Assembly (NCBI RefSeq): GCF_963664135.1
Contig: NZ_OY760905.1
Span: forward strand, 682,001 to 746,000
Length of the DNA: 64,000 nucleotides
From: an uncultured Acetobacterium sp.
Lineage (GTDB): Bacteria > Bacillota > Clostridia > Eubacteriales > Eubacteriaceae
Direction of reading: 5' to 3'
In this document: piece after piece, positions 49,622 through 58,532 of the stretch
How positions within the stretch are numbered: the first letter of the stretch is position 1
How the letters are laid out: each line of letters opens with the position of its first letter
The notes under the pieces: model-generated
Seen by the model: only the letters and a program-made list of their open reading frames with translations
Databases searched by the model: none
Told to the model about the DNA's origin: nothing
Made by a program: the position numbers and the translations under genes

Positions 49622-52600
49622 TTAAACCTTTCGAATCTTGAACTGATCAATCATTTGTTTCAACAGAACCGATTGGCCGGAGAGCTCTTCGCTGGCAGCG
49701 GCACTCTGTTCAGCAGTCGCTGAATTTTGCTGAACAACCTGGGCGACCTGTTCAACGCCCAGATTAATCTGGGCAATACCGGTGGCCTGTTCGTTTGATG
49801 CCCCAGCAATGTTACCAATTAAGCTGGTAACCTTGCCAATTCCTGAGACAATTTCATCCAGTGCTCCGGCAGTGTCATCAGCTATTTTTGTTCCTTCCTG
49901 AACATTGCTGATGGATCCTTCAATCAGCACCGTGGTCTCTTTAGCCGCTTCTGCACTCCTGGCCGCTAATGTCCGAACTTCTTCGGCGACCACCGCAAAC
50001 CCCTTACCATGCTGTCCAGCCCGAGCGGCTTCAACCGCAGCGTTAAGCGCCAGGATATTAGTCTGGAAAGCGATATCATCAATCACTTTAATAATTTTGG
50101 AAATATCCACGGATGATTTATTAATTTCAACCATGGAACGCTGCATTTCGGTCATCTGGCGATTGCCTTTTTCAGCATTACCCATCACATCAGTAGCCAA
50201 TTCTCTAGCTTTGTTGGCATCAACAGCGTTATTTTTGGTCTGATCAGCAATTTCAGCAATAGAGGCGGTCAGTTCCTGAATGGAGCTGGCCTGTTCGGTG
50301 GACCCCTGAGCCAATGCCTGACTACTATCGGACACCTGATTAGCGCCGCCATTCACTTGCTCGGCGGCGATATTAATATCTCCCATGACCTCATTGAGCG
50401 AATGAATGATCACATTCAGTGCATTGGAAATGGTCACAAAATCGCCCCGAAAAGCTTGGGCGTTTTCGATATCCAGATTTCCCTGAGATAATTGTTCGAT
50501 TTTTTCGGTAATTTCCCCAACAACCCCGTCCAGCAAGGTGGCCGTTGAATTAACGCTATGTTTGAGTAAATCCACATCTCCCCGATACTCGCCATTAATC
50601 CGTACTCGCAGATTTCCATTGGAAATGGCTTCCATGACTTCCATCACTTCCCCCAGGGGTTTATTCAGTTCTTCCAAAATGGCATTCATTCCGCCGACTA
50701 CTTCCCGCCATGCGCCCTGGAAGATGCTGGTATCAGCTCTGGCCCGGAGATTTCCATCAATGACAGCATTGGTAATCATGGTGGCATCATCAATTAAGGT
50801 GCCAATGGATTCTTTGACCAGCATCAGACTATTATTGATCTCATTAAACTGAGCACTGACTTCCGAGGTATACTCATCGGCAGCACCACAATTCATATCA
50901 AAGTCCAGATTTCCTTCTGCTAAATGGATCAGATTTTCACCCAGACGGGCTACTTCAGCTTTTGTATAATCGCTGACACGAATAATCGGCGTAATATCGG
51001 TAACCACTTCAATGAAACCGACATTTTCGCTATTTCTGTTTTTAAGATAAGCAGTTGCCTGTTTATTGCTGCGGCCAACCCATTCAAAATAGCTTTCTGA
51101 TGATCCCTGATCCACCAGTTGTCTGATTCCACAGCCTTGGGTTTGACAAATGCTGGCCCCGGCGTTGTAGCAATCCATCCCACAGGCAGAAACCCGATCC
51201 TGGATTACACCATTCTCAATCATCAGCTCTTCAAATGCATGGTTCATAAAGGTCCATTTCATGTCATTGTCGGTAACATGAACCGGGAATGGAATCCCGT
51301 CGATGATGGCCTCATACCAGAACATCTTGTCTACCACAGTATCGAGAGTCTGATTGACACCGGAAATAACCTGGGCATACTCGCCCGAGTGGTTGTCCGC
51401 GGCTGCTCGTCTGGTGAAATCGCCATGAATAGCTGCATCGGAAAGCATAATGGTATCCGAAACCAAATTTCCAATTGATTCTTTAATTGAAACCATACTG
51501 TTACCCAGCACATCTCCCGACGATTTTGGTTTAAAATCGATAGCCAAATCACCTTTGGCAATGGCTTGGGCGGCTTCAGCCTGTTCCCGGATGTTTCCCG
51601 CCATATTCACAAAGGATCGGGTAAGCTCACCAATTTCGTCGTTCTTGGCGTCTTCAGCCATGGTCTGGTCGATGTCCACATCACCCAGTGCCAGACGATC
51701 AGCGGCTTTGGCCAGTCGGGTAATGGGACGGATGAAGTTCTTTGTTGACGCGACGATGATTCCCACAATGACCAGAAGTCCCAGTCCAAAAATAAACAGC
51801 ATCATGGTCCGAATTCCTGAAAAGGCTTCATTAAATTCCGTTGTTGGCAATCCGGTTGCCAGTACCCAGCCGGTGTCGCCAATTTCGGTGACATAGCCCC
51901 TATTTTCGGTGCCGCCGGTTGAATAGGTGATGGATCCCGTTGTTTTATCCATGAGAGCCGCAATGATATTCTCTGACATGTCAGTGTCGGTGAGTTTCCC
52001 ATTGTTATAATCAACGTTAGGATGGTCAAAAACCATACCGCTATTGGTTGAAACAACAAAAAATCCAGCTTCGCCAATTTTGTTTTCAGCAATGATCTCT
52101 TTGATCCGGTCGATCGATACATCCACACAGGTGGCCCCTACCAGTTCCTGGGTTCCCGGTTTGAACACCGGGGCAACCACGCTGACGATGATTTTTTGAG
52201 TGGTGATATCTACATAGGGTTCCGAGATAAAAACCTTCTTTTGAGCTACCAATTCTTTAAACCAGGGTCGAGCATTAATGTCATATGTTGAATCTGAAAC
52301 CACTCCGTCAGATTGGGTAAACTGGCTAGAGTCTACATCAGCAATCCAGGCCACTTGAATATTGTCTTGATCTGATGCAGCCACATTATCCAGATTTTGC
52401 TTGATTTCTGGAAAATTGGCAGTTGTGGTAATACCCACCCCTGGAGTCACTTGATTAAACAGGTCCTGGATTTCCGGACTCGTTGACAGTTGCTTGGCGT
52501 CCTCCAGATATTTTGTAAAATATGTTTCAATTTGATGTGAAACCGATTCAGACCGAGCTGATAATTCATTAACTCTAATTTCAGTAATAGACTGATCGAC

Positions 52601-52699
52601 CACATACAGAACGGTGCCGGCAACAACTGCAAAAATAATAGCAACCGGCAGCCCGATGCTTAACAACATCCGGACGAGTAAACCTCTCTTATTATTCAT
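49622..52699 (-). CDS. Methyl-accepting chemotaxis protein with Cache, HAMP and Cys-rich PAS
   Basis: Chemoreceptor of 1025 residues. Helix 1 at about 10-32; a dCache ligand domain outside the membrane (about 35-285, with [20 protein letters not shown] and [15 protein letters not shown]); helix 2 at about 293-315; HAMP to about 370, followed by further HAMP-like modules. A PAS domain at about 455-590 holds four Cys ([20 protein letters not shown], residues about 504-525), then more HAMP-like modules. The signalling hairpin is [20 protein letters not shown] near the C-terminus, with [20 protein letters not shown] just before. Methylation sites are expected around it. AGGTGAAAGAGA precedes ATG 52699. 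It should report small organic ligands to CheA; the Cys cluster suggests a redox or metal input too. Confidence 0.92.
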   Translation of the reverse strand: MNNKRGLLVRMLLSIGLPVAIIFAVVAGTVLYVVDQSITEIRVNELSARSESVSHQIETYFTKYLEDAKQLSTSPEIQDLFNQVTPGVGITTTANFPEIKQNLDNVAASDQDNIQVAWIADVDSSQFTQSDGVVSDSTYDINARPWFKELVAQKKVFISEPYVDITTQKIIVSVVAPVFKPGTQELVGATCVDVSIDRIKEIIAENKIGEAGFFVVSTNSGMVFDHPNVDYNNGKLTDTDMSENIIAALMDKTTGSITYSTGGTENRGYVTEIGDTGWVLATGLPTTEFNEAFSGIRTMMLFIFGLGLLVIVGIIVASTKNFIRPITRLAKAADRLALGDVDIDQTMAEDAKNDEIGELTRSFVNMAGNIREQAEAAQAIAKGDLAIDFKPKSSGDVLGNSMVSIKESIGNLVSDTIMLSDAAIHGDFTRRAAADNHSGEYAQVISGVNQTLDTVVDKMFWYEAIIDGIPFPVHVTDNDMKWTFMNHAFEELMIENGVIQDRVSACGMDCYNAGASICQTQGCGIRQLVDQGSSESYFEWVGRSNKQATAYLKNRNSENVGFIEVVTDITPIIRVSDYTKAEVARLGENLIHLAEGNLDFDMNCGAADEYTSEVSAQFNEINNSLMLVKESIGTLIDDATMITNAVIDGNLRARADTSIFQGAWREVVGGMNAILEELNKPLGEVMEVMEAISNGNLRVRINGEYRGDVDLLKHSVNSTATLLDGVVGEITEKIEQLSQGNLDIENAQAFRGDFVTISNALNVIIHSLNEVMGDINIAAEQVNGGANQVSDSSQALAQGSTEQASSIQELTASIAEIADQTKNNAVDANKARELATDVMGNAEKGNRQMTEMQRSMVEINKSSVDISKIIKVIDDIAFQTNILALNAAVEAARAGQHGKGFAVVAEEVRTLAARSAEAAKETTVLIEGSISNVQEGTKIADDTAGALDEIVSGIGKVTSLIGNIAGASNEQATGIAQINLGVEQVAQVVQQNSATAEQSAAASEELSGQSVLLKQMIDQFKIRKV

Positions 52700-53003
52700 T
52701 CTCTTTCACCTATGATATCCTGCGATATCATTTTAGTCCTTTCGTAAGATGTATTTATGTAGTATGACCTACTTAAAACCTTTTGCTTCAATGATACCAT
52801 AACGCGATCGACTCATTCGTTTTAGGTGGAAATTTTTACTTTCATTTAACATTAACGTAGTTCGCTCTTATTCCTGTTTCTTTCAAAAAAAGAGACAAAA
52901 AAAGAACGCAAAGAAAGCAGCATTGGCGGCTTCTTTGCAATCATTTAATGTCTTGTTATTATTCTATTAATATTCTTTTTGTTATTTTATAACAGATCAA
53001 ATA
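52700..53003. other. Intergenic region without recognised gene
   Basis: About 300 AT-rich bases upstream of the chemoreceptor. It should include its promoter, but no confident box was found. Confidence 0.3.
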
Positions 53004-53058
53004 AAAAGGCAACTAAACTTTTCTCGGAAAAATCAGCCGGTTATCGGGTTGCCCCTTT
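53004..53058 (-). terminator. Possible terminator after the toroid-fold gene
   Basis: On the minus strand GGGGCAAC pairs with GTTGCC and TTTTTATTTG follows; the loop is long. Confidence 0.35.
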
Positions 53059-53061
53059 CTG

Positions 53062-53907
53062 CTAATTCATTTCCGCCAGATTGTTTATGATTTCTAAATA
53101 GCGTTCGGTGGCGGCTTCTGAGGGTTTCCCTTTTCTGCAAATATCCAGGTTACTCAGTTTGCGATTAGGACGTTCTACAATCATCATGTTCTGGCCATCT
53201 AGTTTCTTACTTAATGCCGACAATGCTTCTTTAAAACGTTCATCCTTTTGGGCTTTTTCATAAAAGGAAAGCACATAAACATAATAAAACAGGTTATATC
53301 TCAGAAACGGGTACTCCACTTGCATAAACAAGGTTCCCATACCATAGTGACAAGGACCAATGGGCTTCTTGACGGTCCAATGATCCAGCAGCGTTTCAAC
53401 TGCCCGATCTAAATCCGTTTTTCCTTTATGCATTCCCGCGCAACGAAATGCGTCCAGGGCTAAGAGCGTTACCCCAGGGTTAGAAAAATCGGTTTCCGGA
53501 CCGTGTCCGAAGGTAAACTTTTTACACCGCCAACCACCATCCTCGTATCGGTCTGAAAGCAGATTCTCCAAGGAAGACTGGACCCGCGGGTCATCCGCAT
53601 AACCATTTCGGCACAGTGCTGTTGCTGCATGAGCCGTCTGGCAGGGATAGATTGCGCCCTTAGGGGCAGTGCGCACCCGACCGTCATCTTTTATTGCCGC
53701 CAGAACCAGTTCAGCTGCGCCCTGAAGTGCTTCATGATCTGTTGATACTTTTAACTCACTCATGATCATCAGTGCTGTCAGGGTGCTGATTGGTTTTTCA
53801 ATGCCCAGGCGTCCGTCCGGGGTTGCCCAAAAATCTGAGCCGTTGTCATAGCGGGCAGCCAGTATCTGGTCTAAATCGATCTGATTTTTATTCACATCCA
53901 TAATCAT
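53062..53907 (-). CDS. Prenyltransferase/squalene-cyclase-like toroid protein
   Basis: Protein of 281 residues with the alpha-alpha toroid repeat wording of the prenyltransferase/squalene oxidase superfamily: STLTALMIMSELKVSTDHEA, ILAAIK-type helices, LLSDRYEDGGWRCKKF (a QW-like DGGW turn) and GVTLLALDAFRCAG. No DxDD or DCTAE cyclase motif was seen, so it is probably not a terpene cyclase. Cytosolic. AAGGAG lies five bases before ATG 53907. The neighbouring MerR gene is on the same strand. Function unknown. Confidence 0.65.
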   Translation of the reverse strand: MIMDVNKNQIDLDQILAARYDNGSDFWATPDGRLGIEKPISTLTALMIMSELKVSTDHEALQGAAELVLAAIKDDGRVRTAPKGAIYPCQTAHAATALCRNGYADDPRVQSSLENLLSDRYEDGGWRCKKFTFGHGPETDFSNPGVTLLALDAFRCAGMHKGKTDLDRAVETLLDHWTVKKPIGPCHYGMGTLFMQVEYPFLRYNLFYYVYVLSFYEKAQKDERFKEALSALSKKLDGQNMMIVERPNRKLSNLDICRKGKPSEAATERYLEIINNLAEMN

Positions 53908-53999
53908 TAGTCTCCTTGTCTCAGCATTAATATAGGCATTTGCGAAATTAAAAAATATCGAACAATGGTTGCTTTGGGTGCAGTTTCCACAAACAATTT

Positions 54000-54347
54000 C
54001 TACACTCTTTTTTTATAAAATTCTATTTTTATATCCAGGTTATCAAGATTTCTAACCCATTTATTCTGTTCAGCAATCACAAATACGCGATGTTTCTCCA
54101 GCATTTCCAATCTTTCGGGAATGGTTTTATCGCCTTCTGCTCGCAGATCTGAATATTTTTTTATATCACGCAGGAGCATTCCGGTTTCCTTAAGTCTCTG
54201 AATAAAGCGAATCCATTCGATTTCATTTTCATCATAACTGCGCCTGCCACGCTCATCCCGTGAAACAGTAATCAATTCTTTTTTCTCATAATACCGCAGG
54301 GTATGTTCAGTGATATTTGTCAACTTCGCCATTTCACTAATAATCAT
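54000..54347 (-). CDS. MerR family regulator
   Basis: Regulator of 115 residues. The winged helix begins at once (IISEMAKLTNITEHTLRYYEKKELITVSRDERGRRSYDENEIEW), followed by a coiled coil. There is no Cys pair for metals in the short C-terminal part, so an organic ligand or none is expected. ATG 54347 with AAAGGC upstream is preferred; the longer in-frame start at 54446 would run through the promoter of the divergent gene. It very likely controls the carboxymuconolactone decarboxylase gene through the 19-bp-spacer promoter at 54371. Confidence 0.9.
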   Translation of the reverse strand: MIISEMAKLTNITEHTLRYYEKKELITVSRDERGRRSYDENEIEWIRFIQRLKETGMLLRDIKKYSDLRAEGDKTIPERLEMLEKHRVFVIAEQNKWVRNLDNLDIKIEFYKKRV

Positions 54348-54370
54348 TTTAATGCCTTTCACAATAATGG

Positions 54371-54401
54371 TTGACTTAGACCATAGTCTAAGCGCTACAC
54401 T
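54371..54401 (+). promoter_or_regulatory. MerR-type promoter with 19-bp spacer
   Basis: TTGACT (54371-54376), a 19-base spacer and TACACT (54396-54401). The spacer region contains CTTAGAC-CATA-GTCTAAG (54375-54392), a perfect palindrome. This is the layout MerR activators untwist. Confidence 0.8.
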
Positions 54402-54433
54402 CATATTATAAATATATTTGGAGGTAATTACAA

Positions 54434-54823
54434 ATGAATCAAACACGTTATGAAATTGGAACCGAACAGCTTAAGAAAATCGATGGTATCGGGGGCGAAA
54501 AGGTGATCGAATCACTTAAAGACATTGCCCCAGATTTGGGAAAATATATTATTGAATTTGCCTTTGGCGATATCTATCCCCGGGAGGGACTATCCCTTCA
54601 GGAACGGGAACTGATCACCATCACCAGCCTATTGACCGTCGGTGGCTGCGAACCGCAGTTGGATGTCCATATCAATGGGGCACTAAATGTGGGAATCTCG
54701 CCTGAGAAAATTATTGAGGCCTTTATTCAGTGTATTCCCTACACTGGTTTCCCCAAAGTTTTAAATGCCGTCACGGTGGCCAAACATGTTTTCATGACGC
54801 GTGAAAAGACACAAAGTAAATAA
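54434..54823 (+). CDS. Carboxymuconolactone decarboxylase family protein
   Basis: Protein of 129 residues spanning a full CMD domain: FGDIYPREGLSLQERELITI, TVGGCEPQLDVHINGALNVG and IIEAFIQCIPYTGFPKVLNA. It has one Cys at the CMD active position (GGCEPQ) and the conserved His, but not the CxxC of AhpD peroxiredoxin reductases. It is more like the gamma-carboxymuconolactone type of unknown substrate. GGAGGT precedes ATG 54434. Expression is expected to depend on the divergent MerR. Confidence 0.88.
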   Translation: MNQTRYEIGTEQLKKIDGIGGEKVIESLKDIAPDLGKYIIEFAFGDIYPREGLSLQERELITITSLLTVGGCEPQLDVHINGALNVGISPEKIIEAFIQCIPYTGFPKVLNAVTVAKHVFMTREKTQSK

Positions 54824-54862
54824 AGATCTCATCCCGGTTTTGACCACGATGGATGATCTTTT
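54822..54862 (+). terminator. Terminator after the CMD gene
   Basis: AAAGAT(CT)CATCC pairs with GGATGATCTTT, followed by a short T-run. A further stem CGGATCA/TGATCCG at 54881-54905 may serve the converging gene. Confidence 0.55.
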
Positions 54863-54915
54863 CACTCTGATGTTTTAAATCGGATCATCAAATATTCCTG
54901 ATCCGATCCACCGTT

Positions 54916-55893
54916 TTAATTCGAAATGAACATTTGGGTCCAGTAATGACCATATCCGGATGTAGAATCGACATAGCCGACTCCCAGCTTTTTAAATTCA
55001 GGATTTAGAATGTTCGCTCGATGTCCCTCTGAATTCATCCAGCCAGCCATAACCGCTTCCGGACTGGCATAACCGGCAGCAATATTTTCACCAGCCATGT
55101 TGTAAGTAATGCCGACTTCATTCAGGACGGTAAAACAGCTCGTTTGATTTGGTCGGGTGTGTGAGAAAAGCTGGATGATTTCTTGTGCTCTGATTTGGGC
55201 GGCCCTGGTTAAGATGGGATCGCTGGATACCAAACCAAGATTTCTGGATGCCCGTTCCTGATTGACCAGGGCGATGACCTGAGCTTCAAAAGGACTGGTG
55301 GCCTCAATAAATGGTGTGTCCGTATTTCCTGGAGCCGCTGAATCCTTGGGCTGCACAACAATATGAATCCCTTCGAGCCGATAGGAAAATCCCTGGGAAC
55401 CGGCACTTCCGCCATTTTTTGCCCAGCCCATCCAGCCGTAGTTTTGGATATGAACCTGATAGTAAACATCAAACTGATCGGCATTCGTTCCGGTAAGTTT
55501 GATCTGAATCCCTTCCAGACGAAGACTCTGACCGGAGGTTCCACTCATTTCGCCATTGCTTTTCCAGCCTCTTGCCGTATCAGCTTCCCAACCGATGTTC
55601 TGAATATGGGTTTGATAGGTAATCCCCAAATCAGTTACTGGCGAGTCAAGTTTTATCTCAACCCCCTCCAGACGAAGACTCTGCCCGAAGGTTCCGCTCA
55701 TCGCACCATTTGAAACAAAATCCTGCCAGCCAACATTCTGGACATGAGTACGATAACTGACGTTCGGCGTACTGGCAGCCAGGATATAATTTGGTACCAT
55801 CCAAATCGTGAGGATTAAAGCAAATAAAAACCAAAAGTACCTTTTTCCAACTCTATTCATCATACTTTTTGAATGATCCAACCTGTCGGTCAT
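54916..55893 (-). CDS. Secreted ChW-repeat CAP-domain protein
   Basis: Exported protein of about 325 residues. A signal peptide (YFWFLFALILTIWMVP, cleavage near ILAAS) is followed by three ChW repeats of about 45 residues, each with HVQNVGW or HIQN.GW, a Gly-rich turn and QSLRLEGV or YRLEGI (about 45-185). The C-terminal 125 residues are a CAP/SCP domain: VIALVNQERASRNLGLV, FSHTRPNQ, AGENIAAGY and GHRANILNPEFKKLGVGY, with the His-Glu pair of that family. ChW repeats are thought to bind wall or substrate in Clostridia. AGGAG precedes ATG 55893; ATG 55908 is an alternative. Confidence 0.87.
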   Translation of the reverse strand: MTDRLDHSKSMMNRVGKRYFWFLFALILTIWMVPNYILAASTPNVSYRTHVQNVGWQDFVSNGAMSGTFGQSLRLEGVEIKLDSPVTDLGITYQTHIQNIGWEADTARGWKSNGEMSGTSGQSLRLEGIQIKLTGTNADQFDVYYQVHIQNYGWMGWAKNGGSAGSQGFSYRLEGIHIVVQPKDSAAPGNTDTPFIEATSPFEAQVIALVNQERASRNLGLVSSDPILTRAAQIRAQEIIQLFSHTRPNQTSCFTVLNEVGITYNMAGENIAAGYASPEAVMAGWMNSEGHRANILNPEFKKLGVGYVDSTSGYGHYWTQMFISN

Positions 55894-56002
55894 CCATCTC
55901 CTTTTCATTATTATCTGTAATGAAATCGATTATCGCATGAAATAATTAATCCTGAGTCGGCATGAATTTTTAATTCTGATTCTATGGCTAGCTGTTTGAT
56001 TT

Positions 56003-56635
56003 TTAAAGGTGTTCATTCTTGCTCAAGATCATCACCTTGCTGTAATCGCAATGAATTGTCTGCGTCATTTCAAAACCAAATCGGGAAAAATAATGATCCA
56101 TCTCACATTTTAGAAAATCCTCAAAACCTGCGGGTTCTGTTTTTTTTACAAGATAAAACGGGATCTTTTTGAACAGGTTGACAGGCTCTTCCCACTCCAT
56201 GACAATCAGTTTTCCGCTAATTTTCAAAACGCGTTTAGCTTCAAAAAGTAGCTGTTCCGCCAGAACCGGACTGATCTCATGCAATACCAATGAGATCAGC
56301 ACCACATCAAATTCCTCATTTGGGAATTGCAGGTTTGCCGCATCCATATGGATCAGCTTGACATTGGATAATCTCTCTTGTTCCAGTTTAGCTGCTGCTT
56401 TTTGCAACATGGCTTTAGAAATATCGATGCCGGTGACGGTGACCTTACTTTTTGTGCCGGCAATGGCTATCGCATTGGCCGCAGTTCCGGTACACATGTC
56501 CAAAACTTTTAGGGGCTCATCACCTAATACAGAAATGACAGCATTCCGAGGGCTGGTGGCCGGCTTTCTAAAGTAGGTTCGGTCCAAAATATCATAGACT
56601 TTGGCATTAAACTGATAGAATTCATTTGACTCCAT
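56003..56635 (-). CDS. SAM-dependent methyltransferase (UbiE-like)
   Basis: Class I methyltransferase of 210 residues. The SAM loop is VLDMCTGTAANAIAIAG near residue 44, then VTGIDISKAMLQKAA (acidic residue for ribose), MDAANLQFPNEEFDVVL and LHEISPV. Wording is closest to the ubiE/Methyltransf_11 group that methylates small molecules. Sole gene between the ChW-CAP gene and the XRE regulator, all on the minus strand. Substrate unknown. Confidence 0.85.
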   Translation of the reverse strand: MESNEFYQFNAKVYDILDRTYFRKPATSPRNAVISVLGDEPLKVLDMCTGTAANAIAIAGTKSKVTVTGIDISKAMLQKAAAKLEQERLSNVKLIHMDAANLQFPNEEFDVVLISLVLHEISPVLAEQLLFEAKRVLKISGKLIVMEWEEPVNLFKKIPFYLVKKTEPAGFEDFLKCEMDHYFSRFGFEMTQTIHCDYSKVMILSKNEHL

Positions 56636-56693
56636 TTTTTCTCACTTTCTACTTCTCAAGATAACTTTCATCATCGAAAAATCTCTTTAGCCT

Positions 56694-57539
56694 CTATTCC
56701 TTACCAAATGCATTCAGCAGTGCTGCCATTTTTTCAGCGGTATCGGTTCCTGGCATTGGGACATGAACTGCCATTTTCAGGCTGGAATGATCAGCAAGAT
56801 CAAAATTGTTGATTTCGAAATCCAGTTGTCCCACCTGAGGATGGTTCAATTGTTTATACAACTCGCCATTGATTTTGATTTCATGGAGTGGCCACCATAA
56901 ATCAAACTCCGGACTTCTTGTTTTCAGCTCGTCAATAAATTGATTAAACCAGCAGTCTTCAATGTACCTTCCACTGCTAGAGCGGAAACGACCCACCATG
57001 CCCTTGGCGTGTCGATCCCAATCGACAAACAGTTCCTTATATTTGCTGTCGGTGAACATTGCCCAAACAATATTCCGGTCCCGATCACTCATTGAATCGA
57101 AGTCGCCAAAAATTGTGCAGGATGCCTTGTTCCAAGCAATCACATTCCATCGCTGATCGGTGATCAGGGCTGGGCAATATGTCAGGTGATCCAGCATATG
57201 TTGAAGCGCCGGGCTCACGGTTTCCTGTGACTCCGGAATATTGGCTGGTAGTGGCTGGTTTGCCAGCCGATAAAGATGATGACATTCTTCCCGGTCCAGC
57301 TGCAATACCCTAGACAGACTTTCTATCACCGGAGTGGTAACATGAATCGGTCTGCCCTGTTCAAGCCAGGTGTACCAGGTCAGGCTGATCCCGGCCATCT
57401 GGGCGACTTCCTCCCGACGCAGCCCTGGTGTTCGCCGTCGCTGACCCGATAAGAGACCAACCTGGGAAGGCAGTATTTTTGCTCGCCGGGTTTTTAGAAA
57501 ATCACCCAGCTCTTTATATCGTTGCTGTTCACTGTTCAT
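56694..57539 (-). CDS. XRE family regulator with MmyB-like ligand domain
   Basis: Regulator of 281 residues. A helix-turn-helix (LRREEVAQMAGISLTWYTWLEQG, about 40-62) is followed by the MmyB-type PAS-like ligand domain (from about 105: LTYCPALITDQRWNVIAWN, DFDSMSDRDRNIVWAMF, FRSSSGRYIEDCWFNQFI, ELYKQLNHPQVGQLDFEI), known to bind fatty acids in actinobacterial MmyB. AAGGGG precedes ATG 57539. It is transcribed away from the flavodoxin-ferredoxin gene, and a palindrome lies between the two, so it probably controls that gene. Such pairs are frequent, often with oxidoreductases. Confidence 0.88.
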   Translation of the reverse strand: MNSEQQRYKELGDFLKTRRAKILPSQVGLLSGQRRRTPGLRREEVAQMAGISLTWYTWLEQGRPIHVTTPVIESLSRVLQLDREECHHLYRLANQPLPANIPESQETVSPALQHMLDHLTYCPALITDQRWNVIAWNKASCTIFGDFDSMSDRDRNIVWAMFTDSKYKELFVDWDRHAKGMVGRFRSSSGRYIEDCWFNQFIDELKTRSPEFDLWWPLHEIKINGELYKQLNHPQVGQLDFEINNFDLADHSSLKMAVHVPMPGTDTAEKMAALLNAFGKE

Positions 57540-57562
57540 ATACCATGCCCCTTTCTATTATA

Positions 57563-57580
57563 ATTTATACCAGTATAAAT
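57563..57580. promoter_or_regulatory. Palindromic operator between XRE/MmyB and EFR1 genes
   Basis: ATTTATAC-CA-GTATAAAT, perfect 8-bp arms in the divergent intergenic region, 24 bases from the regulator start. Likely regulator site; -10-like TATAAT sequences overlap it. Confidence 0.55.
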
Positions 57581-57654
57581 ACATCTCTGGTAATATTATA
57601 ACATCTGTATTATGCTTATTCCAGAAAATAGAATTGAATGATGGAGGTTATCAA

Positions 57655-58455
57655 ATGAAGATACAGTCAACAAAACTTGTTTATTTTTCACCAACAGGAA
57701 CCACAAAAGCGGTGGTTGAAGGTATTGCCCGAGGTATTGACGCAATTGAATCGGAACGAATTGATCTGACCAAACCGGCGGTTCGGCTGGAACCCTTGCA
57801 AACCGGAAAAAATGACTTGCTGATTGTCGGGGTACCGGTTTATATGGGCAGGGTACCGGAGGTGATCCAGGAATGGCTCCAGTCCATAAAACCTCAGAAT
57901 ACGCCATCGGTCTGCATTGTTGTCTATGGCAACCGGGTCTATGATGATGCCCTGCTCGAACTTAAAGACATTCTTGCAGCTGATGGATGCATTCCCTTGG
58001 CTGCTGGAGCTTTTATCGGTGAGCATTCCTTTTCCCGTGATGAAACACCCATTGCTGCCGATCGCCCTGATCTCCGGGACATAAGCCAGGCGGAAGACTT
58101 CGGCCGCAAAATCAAGGAAAAACTGGATGCGATTCAATCTGCCGAGGAAATTGGGGATCTCAATGTGCCTGGAGAATTTCCCTATCGTGGAGAAACTAAA
58201 CTCTGGGACGTCGATTTTATCGCCGTCAACAGTGATTGCAATCAATGTCAGCTCTGCGCTGAAGTCTGTCCAGTGGATGCCATTCATACCGATAACAGCC
58301 ACCTGATCGATCCGGAAAAATGCATCACCTGCTGCGCCTGCATTAAGAATTGTCCCCAACAGGCCAGAACCATCAAACACGGCCCAGTACATGATGCTTC
58401 ACTACGGCTTAACACGCTGTTCAAAGAACCCAAGCAACCGGAGCTCTTTTACTAG
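57655..58455 (+). CDS. EFR1-type flavodoxin-ferredoxin fusion
   Basis: Soluble redox protein of 266 residues with an N-terminal flavodoxin domain (FMN loop FSPTGTTKAVVEGIA near residue 12; IVGVPVYMGRVPEVIQEWL) and a C-terminal 2[4Fe-4S] ferredoxin, CNQCQLCAEVCPVDAI and CITCCACIKNCPQQ, the usual 4+4 Cys. Known as EFR1 or flavodoxin-like ferredoxin in clostridia. It could shuttle low-potential electrons. ATG 57655 follows GGAGGT and is preferred over a start seven codons upstream. Divergent from the XRE/MmyB regulator. Confidence 0.92.
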   Translation: MKIQSTKLVYFSPTGTTKAVVEGIARGIDAIESERIDLTKPAVRLEPLQTGKNDLLIVGVPVYMGRVPEVIQEWLQSIKPQNTPSVCIVVYGNRVYDDALLELKDILAADGCIPLAAGAFIGEHSFSRDETPIAADRPDLRDISQAEDFGRKIKEKLDAIQSAEEIGDLNVPGEFPYRGETKLWDVDFIAVNSDCNQCQLCAEVCPVDAIHTDNSHLIDPEKCITCCACIKNCPQQARTIKHGPVHDASLRLNTLFKEPKQPELFY

Positions 58456-58489
58456 AACAGATTTCTTGTATTAAAGCTCTATCAAATCT

Positions 58490-58532
58490 GCGTTCACTTT
58501 AAAAAATGTTTTAGCGTGAACGCTATTTTTTT
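58490..58532 (+). terminator. Terminator after the EFR1 gene
   Basis: GCGTTCAC pairs with GTGAACGC and TATTTTTTT follows; the stem extends into the 3' end of the converging methyltransferase gene. Confidence 0.75.

Noticed and set aside
53062-53907. Terpene cyclase function
   Set aside because: The toroid-like repeats are present, but neither the DxDD nor the DCTAE motif can be seen.
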